Source: Armatimonadota bacterium (GTDB lineage: Bacteria > Armatimonadota > Fimbriimonadia > Fimbriimonadales > Fimbriimonadaceae). Taken from it: a stretch of DNA of 64,000 nucleotides. Numbering within the stretch: the stretch's first letter is position 1; every line of letters starts with the position of its first letter. A program made the translations under genes and the position numbers. Below, one piece after another: positions 1-9,845 of this stretch. The DNA lies in NCBI GenBank assembly GCA_016789105.1, contig JAEURN010000008.1, forward strand, positions 310,001-374,000, in the 5' to 3' direction. The notes beneath the pieces are model-generated. The model searched no databases. It saw nothing but the letters and a program-made list of their open reading frames with translations, and was not told where the DNA came from.

Positions 1-1
1 C

Positions 2-3000
2 AACTGCCTCGAAGTCCTGGCTGCGCCGGGCACCGGGTTAGATATCGCTTACACGGGGCGGGGCGGAACAATCCACATCAGCGCCGAATCCTATTCCATC
101 GATCCGGTCTCGCAAACCTTGGGCGCTACCGGGGTCACCGTCCGCAACCAGCAAGGCGAAGTGGTGGCCCAGGCAAAGAAGATTTTTGTGGCCCGCAAGG
201 CGGAAACCTTTGACGCACGGGTGTATTCGGTCACGGGGACCATCGTCCGGCGCAAGGACGGAACCTTCAACACCCTCGACATCTTGCCCCCCCACAACCC
301 GGATGCCAAGCCCAAGCCGATCCATTTGATGGTGGATCGCGCCCAACTCACGGTCAGCGACCAATCGGGGCAAAGGCCGGTTGCAGAATCCTTGATTGTC
401 AGGGGGCTCGAGTTCTCCTCCGACGGCAAGCAGAACGTTGTTTCTGGCGATTTTGATTGGGGGGGCGCGGCAAAGGCCAGGATCAACGCCGCGTTTGACC
501 GGGAAAACCGGTTCAAGGCGCAGGTCACGGGGTTGGCCGCCAACCTCAACCGGATGCGGCCCCTTGCCAATGCCTTTCTCGACCTCAAAACCCGGCGGAT
601 CGCCGACCGCTGGCAGGCCGACGACCTGTCCCTGGCCGGCGACGCGACGGTTGCCGGCGACGAAAAACACATTTCCTCAATCCACGGCGAGTTGGCCCTG
701 ACGGGGAAAGGGATCAGGGATCCCGATTACTTCCGCGGGGCGGCCCTTGCCGCCCGGGTCTCTTTGTACTCCCAGTCCGCCCAAATCACCGCCCGGGTCG
801 AGGAGCCCGGGCGCATGCTCAGTTGGGATGGGCCCGTGAGTTGGTCCGGCGGATTTTCCGGCTCGGGGAAGGTGGTGGCGGTCCTGGCCGATTCCCGCCG
901 CGCTTGGCCGGCCATCTCCCGCGCAATCCCCAAAGGCGTGGCGCTTGCCGGAGGGCGGTTTGAAGGGGTGGCTTCCATCGACCGGGGGAAGGTTTCGGTG
1001 AGTGGCAATGTTTCTGCAGACCGGATCGACGCATCCGGGGAAAGGGTCGGCCAGATCGCCGGCAACGTGGTTGCAGACGGCGAGCGGGTGAGTGTTGTGA
1101 TCGATCGGGCGATTTGGCAGTCGGCCGCCCTTAAAGGGTGGGTCACCGCCGATTACCGCGGCAATTTTGTCGCTGGGGAAGTCGAAACGGTGGGAGACAA
1201 GATCGTGCCGCTCGAATTCCCACTGGACAACGGGGTATTCGTTTTGGCCGCCCGGGCCAAGGCCCTTTTGACCGGAACCCCCGCTGACCCGCAGATTTTG
1301 GCCGATGTCGCCGGCTATGCCCAGTTGAGCCTGGGAGACAAGGACTACCTTCTTGGCGAAGTCGATGCCCGGATTGGATGGCGCAAAGGGTTGGCGACGA
1401 TCGAGCGGGCCGTTGCGAGTGGCCCGAACGGCGTTTTGAGCGCAAGCGGGTCTGTGAACACCGACAAGCAGGCCCTGAACCTAGAGGTCGAAGCGGGCGG
1501 GGTTGACCTCTCGGCCTACACAAACCAACTCACAGGTGTCGCCTATGGCTCGGGGACGCTCACGGGGACTTTCCAGTCGCCGAGGGCCGTTTTGGAAGCC
1601 ACCGTGCTCAACCTTCGCGCAGGGGACACGGTTTTGCCCAGGACGGAAGCGACGTTGGCCTTTGATGGCAAGCAGGTTTCGGCCAGTCGGATCGTTTCCC
1701 AATTCGGCTTGGGACGGGTGACTGGCCAAGCGACTTATGACATCGAATCGGGCGGAATCCTGGCCAACCTTGCCGCCAAAGACATCTTCCTGGCCGACCT
1801 GCTGCCAGATGCGCCGTTCGTTGGCCGGGTCGATTCCGATGCCATCACGGTCTCCGGGACATTGGATGAGCCCGAGTTCCAGGCCACCGCCCATTCAAGC
1901 GACCTCATCGTCGCCGGTGTGCCGGTCGATTCCGTGGCCTTGCAAGCCTCAGGTTTGGGTACCCGGATCCGGGTGGACAGCCTACAGGGCCGGATCGGGA
2001 ACGGCGCGTTTGACGGCTCTGGCTCATTCGACCTTGCCGACAAGCGGGCCAAGTTTGAATTCAAGGCTGACGGAATCCCGCTGGGGAGGCTGCCCGTGGA
2101 CGCCGAACTCCTGGATGTCACCGGGACGGCAGGGGTGGCGGGCGCCGCGCAATCCGATGAAAACGGCAAATGGTCTGGGCAAGCCACCCTCAGCATCGAA
2201 GGGATGGAAGTCAACCAGTTCGAGGCCGGCTCCGGCCAATTCCAAATCGATCTTGCAAACGGGGTCTTGGCCGTCTCGGGCGGTGTCAGTTCGATTTCGG
2301 GTTTGGTGGAAGTCCCCGAAGCCGCTTACCGTCTGGACGACGGGAGTGTGGCTGGCACACTTATCGCCACCAATGTCGAGATCGGCGGGATCATCCGCGC
2401 CGCTTCCCGGCAGATCAGCATCCCGGATATCCAAGCGGAACGCGTTGTTCGCGACCTTGAAGGGTTGGTCTCCGCCGAAATCGGCTTCACGCAAACCGGG
2501 GAACAGTGGTCGATCGACGTGAAAAGCCTTGTGGCCAGTCGGCTTGAATCCCTTGGCCGGTCGCTGGGGGCGGTGGATTTGGCCGGTTCCGGCACCGCCA
2601 CCGAAGCCAACCTCAAAAAGTTCTCCTGGCGGGCACCCGCCGGCGGGGAAGAAGGGGAAGCCGAGTCGATTGCTGAGCTGATTGGGACTTGGAAGAAAGG
2701 TGAAGGATCTGACCACATCACGGCAGAAGGGCGGCTGGTTGGCTTCGACCCCCATACGCTCAACTTGTTCATCGACAATGCGCCAGAGTTCCACGCCCGG
2801 ATTAATGCCGATTTTGTCGCCGAAGGACAGACCGACAACCTGACCGGCCAAGCCAGCCTGACCGCTTCAGATTTCCAAACGAAAGGAGCGGACGGGAAAC
2901 TCTCGCCTATCGACCTCAGCGCCAACGTGGACACTATCGAGTTCAGCAATCAAACACTGACCGCGTCTGGCAAACTTCGGTTCCGGGGGATCGAAGGGGA

Positions 3001-4486
3001 CATCGAGGCCACGGCCCCCTTGGACGCTTTTGAAGAGCACCCCAACGGTCAGGCTGAAGCCAGCCTGACCTTGACAAAGAGGCCGATATCGACCTTGGCC
3101 GAATACTTCCCCGGAATTGACTTCAGCCGGACGCACGGGTCGATTTTCGGGCAGATCCGGGCAAGCGGGAACCGCGACGGCTACACACTTGGTGGGGAAG
3201 CACGGTTCGGTGCCGATGGCAGCGGGCCGGCACAATTTGCCCTGCAATCGACCAACCTCCTGCTGCAAGGGGTTGAGTTCGCCTTGCTCACGTCTGGCGA
3301 AAAGGCCACCATCACCGGCCAGGCTCAAGGGGCCGAAGGCGGAACGGTCGCCGTTCAGGGGGATATCAACCTGAGGCGGTTCCTGCAAGGTGAATTGGAT
3401 TTCGATGCCCTCTTGGCAGCAACCATCGAAGGGGGGATCATCCAGATCGACAACCTCCGGGCAAGCGAGAAAATCCAATTGGCCAATCCCGGGGCCGGAC
3501 CGGGCGAACCAGAGGTTTTGGCGGCCGACAAGCCAACCCAGGCCGTTGTGAATGGGATGGTCAAGATTGGGGGGACGCTTGGCGCGCCAACGGTTTCGGG
3601 CAACTTGGAAGCAGAAAATTTGAACATCACCCTTCCGCCGGCTTTCCCCGCCACCCAGCGCGGGGGATCCCTTCCGGTCGATCCGCAGTTCCAAGATTTC
3701 CGACTCGTCGCCCGGCCAGGCGCAACCCTTAACATCCCAACTGGAAACATCAAGCTTTCGGGAGCGGCCGTGCTGAATGGACATTTGAGCGAAGTCGATA
3801 TCCGGGCCCCGTTCACAGTTAAATCCGGGGAGATGAATCTGCCGTCCAGCCGAATCAACCTCGAAGAAGGCACGGTTGTGGTGACAGTTGGCGCGGGTAG
3901 CGATCCGCGCGCGGACCTCAACATCGAGGGTTGGACCGTGGTCACGGTTCGGCGCACAAGCGATCAGTACCAGACGTATCGCCTAAACTTGCAAATCCAA
4001 GGGAACCTGCTGGATCCCGAAAACGTCCGGATCAACGGCTCCAGCGACCCGCCAGACCTTTCCGTGGAGGAGATTCGCGCAATCATCGGGCAGCGCGACT
4101 TCATCCAATCGATCGCCGATTCCGCGTTTGGGAACCCCAGCCAAAGGAGCGGAATCACCCAGAGCCTCTTTTCGTTGGCCGTTCCCTCTCTGACCCAGCG
4201 GTTCACCGGGAGCCTTGCCACGGCCCTCGACCTGGATTACCTGGCCCTGGATTACAACCCGTTCGACGGGGCCGTGATCCGCGGGGGCCGCGAGTTGGCA
4301 AAGGGGCTGATGATTGAAGGGAGTCGCCAGGTAGCCAGGCAAGGGGTGGAGCAACTGAAGTTCGAACTGCGTCTCAGCTACCGGCCGCCGACCAAAGACA
4401 TCCTCTTTTCGCGTTTCCGGGTGTTTGCCGGGGTGAACGAGCAGGTGCCCTGGAAAGTCGGGATCTCCTACTCCACGAGATTCTGA
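2..4486 (+). CDS. tamB: TamB/DUF490 family translocation and assembly module protein (5' end outside window)
   Basis: The reading frame is open from the first bases of the window, so the gene is cut by the left edge; about 1,494 residues are visible. Most of the protein is a long repetitive beta-rich stretch (alternating hydrophobic residues, many SGS/LSG/VSG turns) typical of the AsmA/TamB periplasmic bridge. The last 350 residues carry the conserved DUF490 tail, with a GNIKLSGAA segment and an amphipathic C-terminus ending in VGISYSTRF. TamB-type proteins span the periplasm and help insert outer-membrane proteins or move phospholipids. The gene is followed after 90-100 nt by bamA, a partner commonly found next to tamB, which strongly supports the call. 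The N-terminal membrane anchor cannot be seen. Confidence 0.88.
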   Translation, partial: NCLEVLAAPGTGLDIAYTGRGGTIHISAESYSIDPVSQTLGATGVTVRNQQGEVVAQAKKIFVARKAETFDARVYSVTGTIVRRKDGTFNTLDILPPHNPDAKPKPIHLMVDRAQLTVSDQSGQRPVAESLIVRGLEFSSDGKQNVVSGDFDWGGAAKARINAAFDRENRFKAQVTGLAANLNRMRPLANAFLDLKTRRIADRWQADDLSLAGDATVAGDEKHISSIHGELALTGKGIRDPDYFRGAALAARVSLYSQSAQITARVEEPGRMLSWDGPVSWSGGFSGSGKVVAVLADSRRAWPAISRAIPKGVALAGGRFEGVASIDRGKVSVSGNVSADRIDASGERVGQIAGNVVADGERVSVVIDRAIWQSAALKGWVTADYRGNFVAGEVETVGDKIVPLEFPLDNGVFVLAARAKALLTGTPADPQILADVAGYAQLSLGDKDYLLGEVDARIGWRKGLATIERAVASGPNGVLSASGSVNTDKQALNLEVEAGGVDLSAYTNQLTGVAYGSGTLTGTFQSPRAVLEATVLNLRAGDTVLPRTEATLAFDGKQVSASRIVSQFGLGRVTGQATYDIESGGILANLAAKDIFLADLLPDAPFVGRVDSDAITVSGTLDEPEFQATAHSSDLIVAGVPVDSVALQASGLGTRIRVDSLQGRIGNGAFDGSGSFDLADKRAKFEFKADGIPLGRLPVDAELLDVTGTAGVAGAAQSDENGKWSGQATLSIEGMEVNQFEAGSGQFQIDLANGVLAVSGGVSSISGLVEVPEAAYRLDDGSVAGTLIATNVEIGGIIRAASRQISIPDIQAERVVRDLEGLVSAEIGFTQTGEQWSIDVKSLVASRLESLGRSLGAVDLAGSGTATEANLKKFSWRAPAGGEEGEAESIAELIGTWKKGEGSDHITAEGRLVGFDPHTLNLFIDNAPEFHARINADFVAEGQTDNLTGQASLTASDFQTKGADGKLSPIDLSANVDTIEFSNQTLTASGKLRFRGIEGDIEATAPLDAFEEHPNGQAEASLTLTKRPISTLAEYFPGIDFSRTHGSIFGQIRASGNRDGYTLGGEARFGADGSGPAQFALQSTNLLLQGVEFALLTSGEKATITGQAQGAEGGTVAVQGDINLRRFLQGELDFDALLAATIEGGIIQIDNLRASEKIQLANPGAGPGEPEVLAADKPTQAVVNGMVKIGGTLGAPTVSGNLEAENLNITLPPAFPATQRGGSLPVDPQFQDFRLVARPGATLNIPTGNIKLSGAAVLNGHLSEVDIRAPFTVKSGEMNLPSSRINLEEGTVVVTVGAGSDPRADLNIEGWTVVTVRRTSDQYQTYRLNLQIQGNLLDPENVRINGSSDPPDLSVEEIRAIIGQRDFIQSIADSAFGNPSQRSGITQSLFSLAVPSLTQRFTGSLATALDLDYLALDYNPFDGAVIRGGRELAKGLMIEGSRQVARQGVEQLKFELRLSYRPPTKDILFSRFRVFAGVNEQVPWKVGISYSTRF

Positions 4487-4549
4487 TGGCAAACGGCCTC
4501 AATTTCCCCGGTCCCACAGTTTTTATAACCACCATTGGGGCCATGCGTC

Positions 4550-4555
4550 TAAACT
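4550..4555 (+). promoter_or_regulatory. Candidate -10 box for the bamA operon
   Basis: TAAACT lies about 27 nt before the bamA start, in the only gap of this run. The same hexamer precedes rlmN (16364-16369) and the gene at 16413-16748. No convincing -35 box is visible. Confidence 0.35.
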
Positions 4556-4582
4556 AGCAATCACAACAGGGCGAGGGTGGAT

Positions 4583-6391
4583 TTGACGAAACGGATTTGG
4601 GTTTTGCTTGCAGCAGTGGCATTGGCAGGAGGGGCATGGGCGCAAACCCGCACCGTGCGCAACGTCTCAGTAGAGGGGTTGAAGAACATCAACGAGGTCG
4701 CGATCAAAGCCGTCATGCGGCTCAAGCCGGGGCAGCCGGTCGACCAAGCCTCCATCGTGCGCGACGAAGAGGATATCCGGGCCCTCGGATTCTTCAGCAA
4801 AGTTGAGATCTTGCGCCGCGACATCACCGAAACCGACACCGACCTCACCGTCCTCGTCAAAGAATTCCCTGTCATCAAAGAAATCCGGATTGAAGGCAAC
4901 ACCGTGGTGCCCGACAGCCAGATCTTGCCCCTCTTCGATACCGAAGAGGTCATCGGCAACATTTGGAACAACAACAAAGCCCAGGGCCTAACCAACGCCA
5001 TCAAGAAGATCTACACCGACAAGGGCTACCTCATCAACTTCGAACAGTTCGGCCCCATCGAGGAATCCGAGGGCACCCTCACCGTTAAAATTTTGGAAAC
5101 CGTACTCGGCAACGTGAAGCTGGAAGGACTCACTCGGACGCGACCCGAAACCATCCAACGGATGATGAAATCCAAACCCGGGGCGCCGTTGAATATGAAA
5201 ACGATTCAGAATGATATCGAAAACCTGTACTTTACGTACTGGTTTGACGATATCAAAGGTGGACAAAGCGTTGGCGATCGGCCAGAAGTCGTCGATATCA
5301 CCCTGAATTTCAAAGAAGCTCGTACTGCGCAAATCAACGCTGGCGTTGCCTTGGATCCGCAAAGCCGGCTTGTTGGCACCGCCAGCTACACCGAATCGAA
5401 TTTCCGCGGCATGGGGCAAACCGTGGGCGCAGAATTTGAAATGGCAACCGTCGGCGGGGGGCTCAGCGCCCAGTTCGTCTTTGGCAACCGGTTTTACGAC
5501 CGCAAAGACACGGCGATGCAGTTTAAGATTTTCTCGACGGTGCAATACAACTTCACCGGGAACGGGTTTGTCGGTTCGGGCAGTTCGGCCGACAGCCAAT
5601 TCGATGAACGCCAAACCGGATTTTCGCTCAACTTCAACCGACCCTATGGGGAGCGGTACCGGGCCAACGTTGGCTTGACGGCCCGCAACAATCGCACGAT
5701 CAACTTGACTTCAACAACGACGGGCGACATCGTCCAGCAAGATGGCGACCTCGTCACCTTGCAAATCGGCGGAACTTACAGCACGGCCCAACCCTATGCC
5801 GAGCCTGTTCAAGGCGACACTATCCAACTGCTCTTGGAACCTGGCTATAGCAACATCACCAAGATCGGTGGGAACGTCGCCAAGTTCTCGGACACATTGG
5901 GCAAGTCGACGTTCCTCCGCTCCACCCTCACGGTTAAAAAGTATTGGTCCAAGTCGCCCACCTTGGCCCCGGATGAAACGCCGGAAATTGGATTGGCCAA
6001 GCCCCGTCCCGTTTTGGCTTTCAAATTCGAACTCGGGCACCTCAGCGGCACCGTACCGTTCTTCGAGCAGCTGTTTGTCGGCGGGGCGAGCTCCCTGCGC
6101 GGCTATCCCAACCAGCGGTTCTGGGGGAGCACATCCATGCTGACCACCTTGGAGTACCGGTATCCGATCCAGAAATCCTTCAACATCATCGGGTTCACCG
6201 ATTGGGGTGGGGCATGGGGCGGTTACGGCGTCATCAACAACTTCGAACAATCGGACTCTCCGCGGCTGCACTTTGGCTACGGCGTTGGGCTCGGGTTCCG
6301 CGTCCCCGGACTCGGCTCGATCCGCGTAGACCTCGCGTTCGACGAAAAAGGGAGCAACCGGACCCACTTCACCGTGGGATCCAGCTTCTAA
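4583..6391 (+). CDS. bamA: BamA outer-membrane protein assembly factor, compact three-POTRA form
   Basis: BamA is the outer-membrane barrel that folds and inserts other beta-barrel proteins. The protein has a signal peptide ending near AWAQ, three POTRA domains (about residues 22-94, 95-171 and 172-246, each beginning with a VSVEG/IRIEG/VKLEG-type strand) and a C-terminal 16-strand-type barrel. The barrel contains the loop-6 signature LRGY, equivalent to VRGF/Y. At about 602 residues it is well below the roughly 800 of five-POTRA proteobacterial BamA. Start choice: GAGGG at 4573-4577 is correctly spaced for TTG at 4583, whereas the in-frame GTG at 4577 overlaps it, so TTG is preferred. It sits between tamB and skp. 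Confidence 0.93.
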   Translation: MTKRIWVLLAAVALAGGAWAQTRTVRNVSVEGLKNINEVAIKAVMRLKPGQPVDQASIVRDEEDIRALGFFSKVEILRRDITETDTDLTVLVKEFPVIKEIRIEGNTVVPDSQILPLFDTEEVIGNIWNNNKAQGLTNAIKKIYTDKGYLINFEQFGPIEESEGTLTVKILETVLGNVKLEGLTRTRPETIQRMMKSKPGAPLNMKTIQNDIENLYFTYWFDDIKGGQSVGDRPEVVDITLNFKEARTAQINAGVALDPQSRLVGTASYTESNFRGMGQTVGAEFEMATVGGGLSAQFVFGNRFYDRKDTAMQFKIFSTVQYNFTGNGFVGSGSSADSQFDERQTGFSLNFNRPYGERYRANVGLTARNNRTINLTSTTTGDIVQQDGDLVTLQIGGTYSTAQPYAEPVQGDTIQLLLEPGYSNITKIGGNVAKFSDTLGKSTFLRSTLTVKKYWSKSPTLAPDETPEIGLAKPRPVLAFKFELGHLSGTVPFFEQLFVGGASSLRGYPNQRFWGSTSMLTTLEYRYPIQKSFNIIGFTDWGGAWGGYGVINNFEQSDSPRLHFGYGVGLGFRVPGLGSIRVDLAFDEKGSNRTHFTVGSSF

Positions 6392-6412
6392 CAAACGGAT
6401 AAAGACAAGAAA

Positions 6413-7048
6413 ATGAACAAGAACTTATCAGGATTGGGCTGGCTAGTGGCGGGGGTCATGGCCATGACCATGTTCGCTTCCGGCTTCCAAGCGGGACAGA
6501 ACAAAATGGCCGTCGTCGATATGCAGCGCATCCTGTCCGAATCCAAAGCCGGCAAAAAAGTGCGCGACGACATGACGGTCCAAGTCAACTTGCGCCAAGG
6601 ACTGCTTGAGTTCGTGAACCTCAACAAGGTCATCACGCCCGAGCAAGCCACCAAGCTGGAATCGCTGACCCTCAAAGATTCCCCTACCCAAGCGGACAAA
6701 GATGAGCTCGAAAAGCTCAAGACAGAAATCCGGAACGAGAGTAAGAAATTTGAGAGCCTGATGCAAAAACCCTCTCTCTCCGACGCGGAAAGGGCCGAAT
6801 TTAACAAGCTCGCCGACCTCCGCCGCGGTTCCGATGCCTTGTTGAACGACTGGAACCAAAAATTTTCCCAACAGCTGACCAACATGCAAGACGACATGCT
6901 TGCAAACGTGCTCAAAAAGGCCCGCGACGCGGCGCAAGGGGTCGGCAAAAAGGACGGATATACCGTGATCTTCCCGACCACGGTTGCAGTTTATGCTTCC
7001 AACGATATCACCGATGCGGCCATCAAAGCCGTGGATGAATCCAACTAA
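6413..7048 (+). CDS. skp: OmpH/Skp family periplasmic chaperone
   Basis: This 211-residue protein has an N-terminal signal segment (about residues 1-26), then the short AVVDMQRILSES motif that opens OmpH/Skp proteins, then a long charged helical region (about residues 45-175) predicted to form the coiled-coil tentacles. Skp holds unfolded outer-membrane proteins in the periplasm before BamA inserts them. It lies 21 nt after bamA, the same order as bamA-skp-lpxD in proteobacteria. The helical arm carries an insertion of about 30 residues rich in Leu/Glu/Lys (around LKDSPTQADKDELEKL) that makes it longer than the E. coli protein. Confidence 0.88.
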   Translation: MNKNLSGLGWLVAGVMAMTMFASGFQAGQNKMAVVDMQRILSESKAGKKVRDDMTVQVNLRQGLLEFVNLNKVITPEQATKLESLTLKDSPTQADKDELEKLKTEIRNESKKFESLMQKPSLSDAERAEFNKLADLRRGSDALLNDWNQKFSQQLTNMQDDMLANVLKKARDAAQGVGKKDGYTVIFPTTVAVYASNDITDAAIKAVDESN

Positions 7049-8030
7049 AGGGTTTGGACTTGTCTTGATCCTGATCGCGTTTGGGGGCTGTGCGCCAGCC
7101 CCCAAACAAGTTTGGATCGACCTGGCGCAATTCAAGCCAGACGCCCAAGAACGATCTGCCCGTGTGGATGGCCCCCAGATTCCGACCAAGCAAGGCGGAT
7201 TGGCGGCGTCTATGCAATCTAGACCCGTGCGGCACCTCCAAGAATCGGAAGGGGCCGCCCTTTGGGCAGAGGCATTAGAAACCCTCCGCGCCAACCGGGA
7301 AAGGAGCCGGGAGAGGTTGCAGCGCGACCTGGAGCGCAAATATCTTGGTGAAGAACGGGCAAAGGTGATCGAAGCCGAAAAGCAAGCCGAGCTGGAAGAC
7401 GACGCCAACTGGCAGGCAACCCTGGCCAAGGCCCGGTCGTTGGTGGAGGACTACGCGGCACGACGTGCTGATTTCGCCGTCGACCTTGCCGCCCGGATCG
7501 GATTCCCCGACAATGGGCAGGCGCCGCCGCCAGCCCGGAGCGAAGCCATCTACCGGGAATGGCGCGAGCAAAAGATCGCCACCATCCGAGGGGAGATCCA
7601 AACCCTCGACGACGAATTCCAGGCCAAGCTCGGCGAGGTGTTGGGTGCCTATGAATCGGGTGTGCGCGACCGGAGGGCTCGACTCAAAGAGCTCGATTAC
7701 GCTGCCGACCAAGCGGGGGTCGCCCGGGCAGCCGAAGACGCCGACAAGGCGATCCGGGAGGTCATGGGGCAAGTCGACGCCGCAGTTCCGGAACTGAGCC
7801 GGGAGCTTGCGGCACTCCCCGCAAAAAACCTGACCGGGAAGGGGCCCGCGGCTCTTCAACCAGGTTTCGCGACAGCGGTCTGGCAAAAGGGGCTCACCCA
7901 GAAGGAAATCGAGAAATATGCCAAGGTGTTCCTAGATTCGAAGGGATACCGCATGGTGAAAGACCGCCGGGCCCACGATGCAACCGAGGAGTTCCGGGAA
8001 TGGCTGAATCGCAACGCCGTTACACGTTGA
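7035..8030 (+). CDS. Lipoprotein of unknown function with long charged helices
   Basis: The ATG at 7035 overlaps the end of skp by 14 nt and gives a clean lipoprotein signal: MNPTKGF, a hydrophobic stretch, then the lipobox AFGGC. A longer in-frame reading from 6984 would hide this signal and is not preferred. After the lipid anchor the 331-residue protein is dominated by Arg/Glu/Ala-rich helices (about residues 75-160 and 180-260) that look like coiled coil, somewhat like a second Skp-type chaperone. The C-terminal 70 residues are more globular ([17 protein letters not shown]). I do not recognise the family. Its position between skp and lpxD, with overlaps on both sides, argues for an outer-membrane biogenesis role (inference). 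Confidence 0.8.
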   Translation: MNPTKGFGLVLILIAFGGCAPAPKQVWIDLAQFKPDAQERSARVDGPQIPTKQGGLAASMQSRPVRHLQESEGAALWAEALETLRANRERSRERLQRDLERKYLGEERAKVIEAEKQAELEDDANWQATLAKARSLVEDYAARRADFAVDLAARIGFPDNGQAPPPARSEAIYREWREQKIATIRGEIQTLDDEFQAKLGEVLGAYESGVRDRRARLKELDYAADQAGVARAAEDADKAIREVMGQVDAAVPELSRELAALPAKNLTGKGPAALQPGFATAVWQKGLTQKEIEKYAKVFLDSKGYRMVKDRRAHDATEEFREWLNRNAVTR

Positions 8031-9043
8031 GTCAACTTGCCGAGATGGTCGGCGGGGAGATGGTTGGCCCGGCCGACCTCGTGATCCACCGGCCGGTTCC
8101 GGCGGATTCTGATGACGACACCGGAATCTCGTTTGCAGAGAACGAAAAATTCCTGCGCACCGCCTTGGATTCTGGGATTGCGGCCCTCTTGGTTCCGGCT
8201 GAGACCCCATCGATTTCCAAACCATGCATCCGGGTCGCCCACCCCCGCATGGCATTTGGAATCGTGTTGGCCGCTTACGAACGCCAACGGGAACTCCTGG
8301 GAATCGACCCCACAGCGAGGATCCACGAGTCGGCCCAGATCGACCCCACGGCCGCGATCGGTCCCTATGCCGTCGTAGAGGCCGACGCCCAAGTCGGTCC
8401 GCAATGCCGGGTCATGTCCCACGCCGTCATCGGCCCCGGATGCCGGCTAGGCGAAGCCTGTGATGTGTTTCCGCATGCCGTGCTGGTGCAAGATGTCACC
8501 CTGGGCCGCCGCTGCCGAATCCATCCTGGCGCGGTAATCGGGTCGGACGGATTCGGATATTTTTGGAACGGCAAAGCTCAACAAAAAGTCCCGCAGGCGG
8601 GTGGCGTCATCCTGGGAGACGATGTGGAAGTCGGGGCCAATTCCTGTATCGACCGGGCGACTTGCGGGGATACGGTTATCGCCAACGGAGTCAAAATCGA
8701 CAACTTGGTCCAGATCGGTCACAACTGCCGCATTGGCGCCCACACCGTCATGGCCAGCCAAGTTGGGATCAGCGGAAGCACAGTCATCGGCGAGCGCAAT
8801 GTTTTTGGCGGCCAAGCCGCCACCAGCGACCACGTCACCGTTGGCAACGACATGGTTTTTGGGGGAAGATCCGGCGTGATGGGGGACATGGACACCCCCG
8901 GACAATATTTTGGGACTCCACCCGTGCCCCTTTCCACGGCCATGCGCGTCTTGGCCCTGCAGGGCAGGCTGCCCGACCTTTATAAGCGGATGAGGGAGCT
9001 GGAAAAGCAGATTGAGGAGCTGAAGGGTGCTGCGGGCCTATAA
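8000..9043 (+). CDS. lpxD: UDP-3-O-(3-hydroxyacyl)glucosamine N-acyltransferase LpxD
   Basis: LpxD adds the second hydroxyacyl chain in lipid A synthesis. The 347-residue protein has the N-terminal uridine-binding domain (about residues 5-95), a left-handed beta helix of hexapeptide repeats (about residues 100-300, for example [19 protein letters not shown]), and a C-terminal helix ([15 protein letters not shown]) like that which contacts acyl carrier protein. The catalytic His is present in QIGHN (His241), and the PGQYFGTPP segment is typical. The gene overlaps the preceding lipoprotein gene by 31 nt and lpxC by 17 nt. Its presence shows that the organism makes lipid A-type LPS. Confidence 0.95.
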   Translation: MAESQRRYTLSQLAEMVGGEMVGPADLVIHRPVPADSDDDTGISFAENEKFLRTALDSGIAALLVPAETPSISKPCIRVAHPRMAFGIVLAAYERQRELLGIDPTARIHESAQIDPTAAIGPYAVVEADAQVGPQCRVMSHAVIGPGCRLGEACDVFPHAVLVQDVTLGRRCRIHPGAVIGSDGFGYFWNGKAQQKVPQAGGVILGDDVEVGANSCIDRATCGDTVIANGVKIDNLVQIGHNCRIGAHTVMASQVGISGSTVIGERNVFGGQAATSDHVTVGNDMVFGGRSGVMGDMDTPGQYFGTPPVPLSTAMRVLALQGRLPDLYKRMRELEKQIEELKGAAGL

Positions 9044-9845
9044 CCGGCAAACCGTATCCGGCACAGTCAGGATCGAAGGGCCGGGTCTGCATTCGGGAGC
9101 GTCAGCTGCCGCCAGCATCGGGCCGGGCGATGCAGGGATCCGATTCCGTGAACCGGACGGCGATTGGGTCGCGGCCGCACCAGAGAACGTCACCGACACA
9201 TCCCGCTGCACGCGGCTCGGCGCGATTTCAACCATCGAGCACCTCATGGCTGCGTTTGCCGGGCTGGAGGTCACTGACGCCGATGTCGTCGTCGAGGGAG
9301 GGGAACTCCCTGCCGCCGCGGGCTGCGCAACTCCTTATGTCGAGGCAATCCGATCCGCTGGGTTGACGGGTTGCGGGATATTGGAAATCGAAGGGCCGTT
9401 TGCCCGGATCTTTTTGCAGGAACTCCCCACCAAGTTCGCCGTCGGGCTTGGCGAAGGGTGGTGGCGGAGCATCTACGTGAGGGATGGTGAGTTCATCGGC
9501 CGCCAAGAGTTTGAAGTCGAGCTCAATCCGGAGTCTTTTGCCAACGAAGTGGCCCCGGCGCGGACTTTTGTGCTCGAATCAGAAATTGAAGTCGCCAAAC
9601 AATATGGTCTTGGCCAAGGGCTCGACGGAGAAAGTTGCCTCGCCATTGGACCGCTCGGCTACTTGAACTCCGCCCGGTTCCCAGACGAGCCGGCGCGGCA
9701 CAAGCTGCTCGATTGCATCGGCGACATGTACCTTGCTGGAGTTCCGGTTGCCCATTTGGACGTTGTGGCCGAATACACCGGCCACAAATGGAATGTCGAA
9801 GCCGCTCGAAAGCTTGCCGCCGCCGTCCGGATCAATCGGACGTAA
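9027..9845 (+). CDS. lpxC: UDP-3-O-acyl-N-acetylglucosamine deacetylase LpxC
   Basis: LpxC is the zinc deacetylase that commits UDP-GlcNAc to lipid A synthesis. Metal and catalytic residues are all visible: Glu71-His72 in IEHLM, the ARTF threonine, His225 and Asp229 in [10 protein letters not shown], and His253 in TGHKWN. At 272 residues it is about 30 shorter than the E. coli enzyme and is not fused to FabZ. The usual DGSA turn reads AAGCATPY here, a departure from the family norm near but outside the metal site. Start is GTG at 9027, preceded by a purine-rich GAGGAGCTGAAGG and inside the end of lpxD, so the two are translationally coupled. The gene ends 14 nt inside the opposing yqgF-like gene. 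Confidence 0.94.
   Translation: MLRAYNRQTVSGTVRIEGPGLHSGASAAASIGPGDAGIRFREPDGDWVAAAPENVTDTSRCTRLGAISTIEHLMAAFAGLEVTDADVVVEGGELPAAAGCATPYVEAIRSAGLTGCGILEIEGPFARIFLQELPTKFAVGLGEGWWRSIYVRDGEFIGRQEFEVELNPESFANEVAPARTFVLESEIEVAKQYGLGQGLDGESCLAIGPLGYLNSARFPDEPARHKLLDCIGDMYLAGVPVAHLDVVAEYTGHKWNVEAARKLAAAVRINRT

Noticed and set aside
2867-3784. 305-codon minus-strand frame inside tamB
   Set aside because: No recognisable domain; Cys/Pro/Arg-rich composition is typical of an antisense shadow.
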